Positions 9,285 to 14,303 of a stretch of 14,303 nt of DNA are shown in pieces; the stretch's first letter is position 1, and each line of letters begins with the position of its first letter. Source of the stretch: Lachnospiraceae bacterium UBA5895 (GTDB taxonomy: Bacteria; Bacillota; Clostridia; Lachnospirales; Lachnospiraceae); contig DJEP01000086.1 of NCBI GenBank assembly GCA_002431915.1, positions 1 through 14,303 on the forward strand, read 5' to 3'. Below the pieces are notes generated by a model. It made no database searches. It was not told where the DNA came from and was given only the letters and a program-made list of their open reading frames with translations. A program made the translations under genes and the position numbers.

Positions 9285-9324
9285 AAAATGCCTTTTTGTA
9301 AATTTTTCTACAAAAAGGCATTTT
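9285..9324 (+). terminator. Terminator of the carbohydrate operon
   Basis: A perfect 16-bp inverted repeat pairs 9285-9300 (AAAATGCCTTTTTGTA) with 9309-9324 around an 8-base loop (9301-9308). The 3' arm ends in TTTT. The A and T runs on both sides make it potentially bidirectional, though no convergent gene is seen. Confidence 0.92.
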
Positions 9325-9411
9325 ATTGATATACTGCCCCACAAAGTCTAAAATTCAGCTAAATGAAACATTATTCGATAAAATAATATGGTGGCGTATC
9401 GCATTATTATT

Positions 9412-9420
9412 TGTTATAAT
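9412..9420 (+). promoter_or_regulatory. Extended -10 promoter of gdpP-rplI-dnaB
   Basis: TGTTATAAT is an exact extended -10 element (TGn plus TATAAT at 9415-9420). The -35 region at the usual spacing (about 9392-9397, TGGCGT) is poor, which extended -10 promoters tolerate. Transcription would start near 9427, leaving a leader of about 32 bases before ATG 9459. The 176-base gap 9283-9458 otherwise holds only the upstream operon's terminator. Confidence 0.65.
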
Positions 9421-9443
9421 AGAAGATGTCGAACGCAAACATT

Positions 9444-9449
9444 GAGAGG
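9444..9449 (+). promoter_or_regulatory. Ribosome binding site deciding the gdpP start
   Basis: GAGAGG lies nine bases before ATG 9459. The earlier in-frame ATG at 9426 has no such site and coincides with the predicted transcription start. Confidence 0.6.
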
Positions 9450-9458
9450 TGTTCTTTC

Positions 9459-11510
9459 ATGAAAAAACGAATCAGACTGAAGGGCAGAATCCGTACATAT
9501 ATTCAGTTTACTCTGTATCTGGGGCTTTTGCTGCTGGCAATCGATGCAGCGGTATTTATGCTGGACTTCCGTGCCGGACTGCTTACTTTCGGATTTACGA
9601 TTTTCTATTTTGCAATTACGCTGACATTGTATTTTTACAATAAGCCCATCATTATGAACGAGCTGATCAGCTTTGCCACGGAATACGGACAGATCCAGCG
9701 AAAGCTGTTACGGGATCTGGACCTGCCGTACGCGCTTTTGGACGATTCCGGCAAAGTGATTTGGACGAATATTGCCTTTGAAAATGTGGTGCATCAGCCC
9801 AAGGGCTATAACAAGTCTATTACCTCCCTGTTCCCTACCATTACCAGAGACAGGCTTCCGGACGATTCCGGTGTGGACGAGGCGCAGTATGAACTGGAAT
9901 ATGAGGGTGGCGAATATGTGGCAAAGTTCCGCAAGATCTCTCTGAAGGAGATGGTGGAGTACAGCGATATGATCGATGCAGAAGGATATAACGGTTATCT
10001 GATCGCTGTGTATCTGTTCGATGAGACTGCACTGCACATTGCATTGCAGGAAGTAGATGATCAGAGCCTCACGGTGGGAATGATCTACCTGGATAACTAT
10101 GAGGAAGCGCTGGAGAGCGTGGAGGAAGTCCGCAGATCCCTGCTGATCGCATTGATCGACCGTAAGGTGAACAAATATATTGCTTCCCTCGATGGTATCA
10201 GCAAAAAGCTGGAGAAGGACAAGTACCTCGTGATCATGCGGAAAAAAGCAGTGGCACAGCTGCAGGAGAGCCGTTTTGATCTGTTGGAAGAAGTGAAGAC
10301 CGTTAACATCGGTAACGAGATGGCAGTGACTATCAGTATCGGTATCGGACTGGATGGTCTGACCTATGCACAAAATTATGAGTTTGCCCGTATCGCCATT
10401 GATCTGGCACTGGGACGCGGAGGTGACCAGGCGGTCATCAAGACTCCGGAGAGCATTACTTACTACGGCGGTAAGAGCCAGCAGGTAGAGAAAAACACCC
10501 GTGTCAAGGCGAGAGTAAAAGCCCACGCCCTGCGGGAGATCATTACCGGCAAGGATCGTGTCATTGTCATGGGACACCGGATGCCGGATGTGGACAGCTT
10601 TGGATCCGCAGTAGGTATCTACCGTATTGCACAGACGCTGGGCAGAAAAGCCCATATCGTACTGAATGAGGCGACGACATCCGTACAGCCGCTGGTAGAG
10701 CTGTTCAAAAACAACCCGGAATATGATGAAGATATGATCATCACCAGTCAGCAGGCCATCGATATGGCAGGCAGCAATACGGTGCTAGTAGTCGTGGATG
10801 TCAATAAGCCTTCCATTACAGAATGCCCGGATCTGCTACGCTTCTGTAAATCCGTGGTGGTACTGGATCATCACAGACAGGGCACAGAGACCATTGAGAA
10901 TGCAACACTCTCTTATGTAGAGCCTTACGCATCCTCCGCCTGTGAGATGGTATCCGAGATCCTACAGTATACTTATGATAATATCAAGATCCGTACCGAA
11001 GAGGCGGATTGTATGTATTCCGGTATTATGATTGATACGAACAATTTTATGACCAAGACCGGTGTCCGTACTTTTGAGGCGGCTGCTTTCCTGCGCAGAA
11101 ACGGCGCAGATGTGACCCGTGTTAGAAAGCTGTTCCGTGAGGATGCCGCAGAGTATAAGGCGAAGGCAGATGCTGTCAGCCAGGCAGAGATCTATAAGCA
11201 GTTCTTCGCAATCTCTCTGTGTACCGCAGAGGATCTTCCCAGCCCTACGATCATTGGGGCACAGGCAGCCAACGAACTGTTGAACATTAAGGGAATCAAG
11301 GCAAGCTTCGTGCTTACCGACTATCAGGGCAAGATTTATGTCAGCGCCAGATCCATCGATGAAGTCAATGTACAGATCATCATGGAGCGTATGGGCGGCG
11401 GAGGTCATATGAACACTGCAGCCTGTCAGATGGAAGGCGTGGGACTGGCGGAAGCCATCGGTGTATTGAAACACACCATTGACGATATGCTGGAATCTGG
11501 TGAAATCTAA
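9459..11510 (+). CDS. gdpP: GdpP-type cyclic-di-AMP phosphodiesterase
   Basis: Membrane-bound enzyme that hydrolyses the second messenger cyclic-di-AMP to pApA, affecting potassium and osmotic balance and cell-wall stress. From Met at 9459 there are two N-terminal membrane helices (about 15-65), a PAS-like domain (about 75-165) and a degenerate GGDEF-like domain (about 170-335) without a clear GGDEF motif. The DHH/DHHA1 phosphoesterase follows: GHRMPDVDSFGS (His373, Asp377, Asp379), VVVDVNK, LDHHRQG (DHH at 470-472) and GGGGHMN (His650). These are the expected metal-binding and substrate-loop motifs, so the enzyme should be active. Its 683 residues are slightly longer than the Bacillus protein. 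The start is set by GAGAGG at 9444-9449; ATG 9426 would sit on the predicted transcription start. rplI and dnaB follow, the conserved Firmicutes order; the yybS-type gene often found upstream is missing. Confidence 0.95.
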   Translation: MKKRIRLKGRIRTYIQFTLYLGLLLLAIDAAVFMLDFRAGLLTFGFTIFYFAITLTLYFYNKPIIMNELISFATEYGQIQRKLLRDLDLPYALLDDSGKVIWTNIAFENVVHQPKGYNKSITSLFPTITRDRLPDDSGVDEAQYELEYEGGEYVAKFRKISLKEMVEYSDMIDAEGYNGYLIAVYLFDETALHIALQEVDDQSLTVGMIYLDNYEEALESVEEVRRSLLIALIDRKVNKYIASLDGISKKLEKDKYLVIMRKKAVAQLQESRFDLLEEVKTVNIGNEMAVTISIGIGLDGLTYAQNYEFARIAIDLALGRGGDQAVIKTPESITYYGGKSQQVEKNTRVKARVKAHALREIITGKDRVIVMGHRMPDVDSFGSAVGIYRIAQTLGRKAHIVLNEATTSVQPLVELFKNNPEYDEDMIITSQQAIDMAGSNTVLVVVDVNKPSITECPDLLRFCKSVVVLDHHRQGTETIENATLSYVEPYASSACEMVSEILQYTYDNIKIRTEEADCMYSGIMIDTNNFMTKTGVRTFEAAAFLRRNGADVTRVRKLFREDAAEYKAKADAVSQAEIYKQFFAISLCTAEDLPSPTIIGAQAANELLNIKGIKASFVLTDYQGKIYVSARSIDEVNVQIIMERMGGGGHMNTAACQMEGVGLAEAIGVLKHTIDDMLESGEI

Positions 11511-11520
11511 GAGATTCCGT

Positions 11521-11550
11521 TTGAAAAAATTATAGAAAATATGTAAGAAT
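11521..11550 (+). promoter_or_regulatory. Possible internal promoter before rplI
   Basis: TTGAAA (11521-11526, 5 of 6 to consensus) and AAGAAT (11545-11550, 4 of 6, preceded by TG at 11542-11543) are 18 bases apart in the 71-base gap between gdpP and rplI. It could give rplI-dnaB extra transcription. The AT-rich setting makes chance occurrence quite possible. Confidence 0.3.
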
Positions 11551-11581
11551 GCAGAAGATTCAGGAAAGGCAGGTTGATCCT

Positions 11582-12028
11582 ATGAAAATTATTTTACTTC
11601 AGGATGAAAAAAAGCTGGGCAAAAAGGGAGATATCATTGAAGCCAGCGAAGGATATGCAAGAAACTATATTTTACCGAAAAAGATTGGTGTGGAAGCAAC
11701 TTCCAAGAACATGAACGATCTGAAGCTGCATAAAGCAAATGAAGAAAAGGTGGCCCAGGAGAACCTGGATGCCGCAAAGGCACTGGCTGCAGAGCTGGAG
11801 ACCAAGCAGGTCGTAGTAAAAATTAAGGCAGGAGAAGGCGGCAGAACCTTCGGTTCTGTATCCTCCAAGGAGATCGCAACAGCATGTAAGGAACAGCATG
11901 GTATTGAAATCGATAAGAAGAAGATTCAGCTTCCCGAGAGCCTGAAGAACTTTGGATCCTATGAAGTGACAGTAAAGCTTCATCCCCAGGTGGCAGCAAA
12001 ACTGACGGTGAAAGTTACGGAGGCATAG
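11582..12028 (+). CDS. rplI: Ribosomal protein bL9
   Basis: Large-subunit ribosomal protein of 148 residues, the usual length. The N-terminal rRNA-binding domain starts MKIILLQDEKKLGKKG and includes the conserved EGYARNYILPK signature (about residues 20-32). A long connecting helix rich in Lys, Glu and Ala follows (about 40-75). The C-terminal domain has GEGGRTFGSVSSKEIA and ends in KLHPQVAAKLTVKV. The start at 11582 matches the universally conserved N-terminus; an upstream in-frame ATG (11549) would add 11 residues foreign to the family. A purine-rich stretch (AGGAAAGGCAGG, 11562-11573) serves as ribosome binding site. The stop is eight bases before the dnaB start. Confidence 0.97.
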   Translation: MKIILLQDEKKLGKKGDIIEASEGYARNYILPKKIGVEATSKNMNDLKLHKANEEKVAQENLDAAKALAAELETKQVVVKIKAGEGGRTFGSVSSKEIATACKEQHGIEIDKKKIQLPESLKNFGSYEVTVKLHPQVAAKLTVKVTEA

Positions 12029-12036
12029 AAGACCCC

Positions 12037-13401
12037 ATGCCGGCAATGGATGAAAATGTAATCAAAAGAATAATGCCCCATAGCCTGGAGGCGGAGCAGT
12101 CTGTGATTGGATCTATGTTCATTGATGCAGAAGCCATTGCAGCGGCGACGGAACAGATATCTGGAGACGATTTCTACAATCGTCAGTACGGCATCGTGTT
12201 TGATACCATTGTGGAATTGAACAACGAAGGAAAGCCCATTGACTTCGTCACCCTGCAGGACAGGCTGAGATCCAAGGAGGATGTACCTCCCGAAGTCAGC
12301 GGACTTGACTTCCTGACAAGTCTGATCGCAGCGGTGCCTACCTCTGCCAATATCAAATACTATGCGGGAATCGTAGCGGAGAAGGCGACATTGCGGCGCC
12401 TGATCCGTACCAATGAAGAGATCGCGAATACCTGCTACAGCGGTAAGGAAAGCCTGGATACGATCCTGGAAAGCACCGAGAGCAAGATCAACGAGGTCGT
12501 CCAAAAGAAAAACGTCAAAGAATTCGTACCGATCCGTACCGTGGTCATGAACGCCATGGACAAAATCGAGAAGGCATCCAAGCTCCACGGAACCGTTACG
12601 GGTATTGCCACCGGATTTATAGACCTGGACTATCGTACCGCCGGAATGCAGCCCTCTGACCTGGTGCTGATCGCAGCCCGTCCTTCCATGGGTAAGACGG
12701 CGTTTGTACTGAATATCGCGCAGCATGTAGCTTTTAAGCAGAATCTGCCGGTAGCCATATTCAGTCTGGAAATGAGTAAGGAGCAGCTGATCAACCGTAT
12801 GTTTTCCCTGGAATCCAGCGTGGATGCGCAGAAGCTCCGTACCGGTCAGTTAAATGACCAGGAATGGGAGCGCCTGATCGAGAGTGCCGGTGTCATCGGC
12901 AAATCCAAGCTGATGATCGACGATACTCCCGGTATCAGCATTGCAGAGCTCCGCTCCAAATGCAGAAGAATGAAGCAGGAAAACGGTTTGTCCATGATCA
13001 TCATAGACTACTTACAGTTGATGTCGGGCAGTGGCGGAAGAAGCAGCGATTCCAGACAGCAGGAGATCTCCGATATTTCCAGATCCCTGAAAGCCGTGGC
13101 GAGAGAGTTGTCTGTGCCGGTACTGGCACTGTCCCAGCTGAGCCGTGCCGTAGAGCAGAGACCGGATCACAGACCTATGTTGTCCGATCTGCGTGAATCC
13201 GGAGCTATCGAGCAGGATGCCGACGTGGTAATGTTCATCTACCGTGATGATTATTACAACCATGATTCGCCGGACAAGGGTATCTCGGAGATTATTATTG
13301 CCAAGCAGAGAAACGGTCCCATCGGAACCGTACAGTTGGCATGGCTGCCGGAGTACACCAAGTTCGCCAACCTGGAAAACGACAGGAAAAAAGACTTTTA
13401 A
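12037..13401 (+). CDS. dnaB: Replicative DNA helicase DnaB (DnaC in Bacillus naming)
   Basis: Hexameric 5'-3' helicase that unwinds the chromosome at the replication fork and binds primase. The 454 residues include the N-terminal helical domain (about 8-110: PHSLEAEQSVIGSM, then DFYNRQYGIVFDTI), a linker and a RecA-like motor. The Walker A motif is ARPSMGKTAF with Lys220. The Walker B strand is MIIIDYLQLM, followed by LSQLSRAVEQR and the SDLRESGAIEQDADVV segment carrying the arginine finger. No intein interrupts the gene. The ATG at 12037 gives the familiar short N-terminus; ATG 12046 is also in frame. GGAGG at 12019-12023, inside the end of rplI, is 13 bases before the start, a rather long spacing that suggests coupling to rplI translation. 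A terminator follows at 13423. Confidence 0.97.
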   Translation: MPAMDENVIKRIMPHSLEAEQSVIGSMFIDAEAIAAATEQISGDDFYNRQYGIVFDTIVELNNEGKPIDFVTLQDRLRSKEDVPPEVSGLDFLTSLIAAVPTSANIKYYAGIVAEKATLRRLIRTNEEIANTCYSGKESLDTILESTESKINEVVQKKNVKEFVPIRTVVMNAMDKIEKASKLHGTVTGIATGFIDLDYRTAGMQPSDLVLIAARPSMGKTAFVLNIAQHVAFKQNLPVAIFSLEMSKEQLINRMFSLESSVDAQKLRTGQLNDQEWERLIESAGVIGKSKLMIDDTPGISIAELRSKCRRMKQENGLSMIIIDYLQLMSGSGGRSSDSRQQEISDISRSLKAVARELSVPVLALSQLSRAVEQRPDHRPMLSDLRESGAIEQDADVVMFIYRDDYYNHDSPDKGISEIIIAKQRNGPIGTVQLAWLPEYTKFANLENDRKKDF

Positions 13402-13422
13402 ATATTATGAACATAAAACACG

Positions 13423-13466
13423 AAAGAGAACAAGTAAGGAAAAATTCCTGCCTGTTCTCTTTTTTA
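13423..13466 (+). terminator. Terminator of the gdpP-rplI-dnaB operon
   Basis: AAAGAGAACA (13423-13432) pairs perfectly with 13453-13462, followed by a T-run reaching 13465. Inside lies a second small stem, AGGAA (13437-13441) with TTCCT (13445-13449) around an AAA loop, giving an extended hairpin with an internal bulge. Confidence 0.9.
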
Positions 13467-13492
13467 TTGCATTTTACAGAAAATGGTAGAAA

Positions 13493-13497
13493 AGGAG
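13493..13497 (+). promoter_or_regulatory. Ribosome binding site deciding the MerR-like start
   Basis: AGGAG five bases before ATG 13503. The reading frame stays open upstream to 13341, but that stretch overlaps dnaB and the terminator, so it is not coding. Confidence 0.75.
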
Positions 13498-13502
13498 AGA
13501 CT

Positions 13503-14222
13503 ATGGGAGAGTATTTATTGATTTCGGATGCAGCAAAACAGGTAAAAGTGGAAAGTCATGTGCTTCGTTACTGGGAGGAAGAACTGCACCTGCCTATCAA
13601 ACGGAACGAACTGGGACACCGCTATTATACGAAGGAGGACGTGGAACGATTCAAAGAGATCAAGAGCATGAAAGAAAGGGGATTACAGTTGAAAGCAATC
13701 AAAATGATATTAAAGGATGGGAAACTGGATGTACTGCCGGAGAAAAAGACAGAAAAAGATGCACCTGTCACACCACGTATGGCAATCGAAATCGTGGATG
13801 AGACAGTGAAGAAAACAGCACCGGTACCGACGCAGGAGACTTCATTGTCGGGGGAGAACCGGGAAGAGAAAGTCAAGAGACTGCAGTGGATATTACAGCA
13901 GATGATCCGCGAGGCAGTGCGGGAGAATAATCAGGAACTTTGCAGAGAATTAAAAGAGAGCATGGTCAAAGAACTGGATTATCAGTTCCGCAGCAGAGAG
14001 GAGCGGGAGGAAGAGAGAGACCGTAGACTGGAACAGCGCAGCGAAGAATACTATCATAAGATGGACGAGCTGTTACGGAAAAAGACCAAAGGACAACTGC
14101 GAAAACAGCAGAAGGAAGAAAAAAGACCGAAGGCGGAAAAAGAGTCTACAGAATCCGCAGGCAGAGAAAATACCGAAAAGGAAATCAAAGCAGAAAAAAA
14201 GAAAAGGCATTTCATTTTCTGA
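13503..14222 (+). CDS. MerR-type HTH protein with charged coiled-coil tail
   Basis: DNA-binding protein of 239 residues. Residues about 3-72 form a MerR-type winged helix: LLISDAAKQVKVESHVLRYW, the wing with HRYYTKEDVERF, and a helix with KERGLQLKAIK. Unlike classical MerR regulators there is no metal or drug pocket with conserved cysteines. Residues about 75-115 are Pro/Thr/Lys-rich and probably flexible. From about 118 to 205 the sequence is a highly charged predicted coiled coil, and the tail is dominated by Lys and Glu, ending KKRHFIF. Such an HTH plus coiled coil recalls RacA-like chromosome-organising proteins as well as uncharacterised MerR-like proteins of Lachnospiraceae, so gene regulation and nucleoid or division roles are both open. 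No convincing own promoter is visible in the 101 bases after dnaB; readthrough past the dnaB terminator is possible. The stop codon lies inside the terminator hairpin. Confidence 0.85.
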   Translation: MGEYLLISDAAKQVKVESHVLRYWEEELHLPIKRNELGHRYYTKEDVERFKEIKSMKERGLQLKAIKMILKDGKLDVLPEKKTEKDAPVTPRMAIEIVDETVKKTAPVPTQETSLSGENREEKVKRLQWILQQMIREAVRENNQELCRELKESMVKELDYQFRSREEREEERDRRLEQRSEEYYHKMDELLRKKTKGQLRKQQKEEKRPKAEKESTESAGRENTEKEIKAEKKKRHFIF

Positions 14223-14232
14223 AATGCCTTTT
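14202..14232 (+). terminator. Terminator overlapping the end of the MerR-like gene
   Basis: AAAAGGCATTTCA (14202-14214) pairs perfectly over 13 bp with 14220-14232 around a 5-base loop (TTTTC). The 5' arm and loop are coding and the TGA stop (14220-14222) begins the 3' arm. The T-run is short (four T) and is followed by CCGGATTG and then the intron-like sequence. Confidence 0.85.
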
Positions 14233-14240
14233 CCGGATTG

Positions 14241-14303
14241 GTGCGCCCGGCGGCGCACGTTTCTAACCGGTGCAAGTCCGGAATCCGCCCGGTAGTGGGA
14301 AGG
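14241..14303 (+). mobile_element. 5' end of a probable group II intron (cut by window edge)
   Basis: The sequence starts with GTGCGCC, fitting the GUGYG 5' consensus of group II introns. GTGCGCC (14241-14247) can pair with GGCGCAC (14252-14258) around CGGC. Next comes CTAA and a second hairpin, CCGG (14267-14270) with CCGG (14278-14281) around TGCAAGT. This order (GTGCGCC hairpin, CTA, short stem with a TG-AAGT-type loop, GAA) resembles domain I of bacterial introns I remember beginning GTGCGCCCGGC. Its place eight bases after a terminator's T-run fits the habit of class C introns, which insert behind intrinsic terminators. The reverse transcriptase and domains V-VI would lie beyond the window, so identity and class are not confirmed. 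Confidence 0.7.

Noticed and set aside
9285..9324. Shared GGCATTT core in the terminators at 9285 and 14202 as a possible dispersed repeat
   Set aside because: The similarity is limited to the short stem core plus A/T runs, which is common among terminators of these bacteria; flanks do not match.
9708..10655. Long open frame of 315 codons on the - strand within gdpP
   Set aside because: It lies fully opposite a well-conserved gene, its translation (Cys/His-rich, no domain) looks like a mirror of GdpP codons, and no ribosome binding site is evident.
11980..12726. Open frame of 248 codons on the - strand across rplI/dnaB
   Set aside because: Antisense to two housekeeping genes with intact motifs and no recognisable protein features.
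13379..13408. Promoter-like ACGACA and TATTAT pair at the end of dnaB
   Set aside because: The -35 match is only four of six, and transcription would run straight into the terminator at 13423.
13341..13502. In-frame extension upstream of the MerR-like gene
   Set aside because: It overlaps dnaB and runs through the terminator hairpin; AGGAG before ATG 13503 and the start of the HTH domain mark the real start.
14261..14303. Resemblance to part of a cobalamin riboswitch (CCGGTGCAAGTCCGG)
   Set aside because: The GCCACTG B12-box is absent in what is visible, the upstream arm of that riboswitch is missing, and the GTGCGCC hairpin directly before it fits a group II intron better.

Overview
The window reads as chromosome of a low-to-moderate GC Gram-positive anaerobe, most likely a gut-type Clostridia/Lachnospiraceae member. 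This is inferred from the YesM/YesN-type two-component system, a lipobox-bearing glycosidase, strong AGGAG-type ribosome binding sites, hairpin-plus-U-tract terminators and the Firmicutes gene order gdpP-rplI-dnaB. Every gene supported here lies on the + strand.

Region 1 (1-9324) is a carbohydrate sensing and breakdown operon. It holds a YesM-like sensor histidine kinase (5' end cut off by the window), a YesN-like response regulator with an AraC-type DNA-binding domain, and a family-1 extracellular solute-binding protein. These are followed by a GH36 alpha-galactosidase-type enzyme, a lipoprotein GH43 endo-arabinanase and a cytoplasmic GH43 exo-arabinofuranosidase. The genes overlap or are separated by at most about 26 bases, and the unit ends at a 16-bp-stem terminator. 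The enzymes point to arabinan or arabinogalactan side chains of plant pectin. The outer enzyme would cut arabinan at the cell surface, and the two enzymes without signal peptides would act on imported oligosaccharides. No transporter permease is present, and the binding protein has a membrane anchor but no lipobox. It may therefore be a ligand-presenting partner of the kinase rather than an ordinary transport component.

Region 2 (9325-13466) is a housekeeping operon with its own extended -10 promoter. It encodes GdpP (cyclic-di-AMP phosphodiesterase), ribosomal protein bL9 and the replicative helicase DnaB, and ends at a branched terminator.

Region 3 (13467-14303) has a MerR-type HTH protein with a long charged coiled-coil tail. 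Its stop codon lies inside a 13-bp terminator hairpin. Eight bases after that hairpin's T-run, the sequence switches to what looks like the 5' end of a group II intron (GTGCGCC start). Only its first 63 bases are in the window.

Most of the window is recognisable. The two least ordinary items are the anchored orphan binding protein beside the two-component system and the intron boundary placed just behind a terminator.
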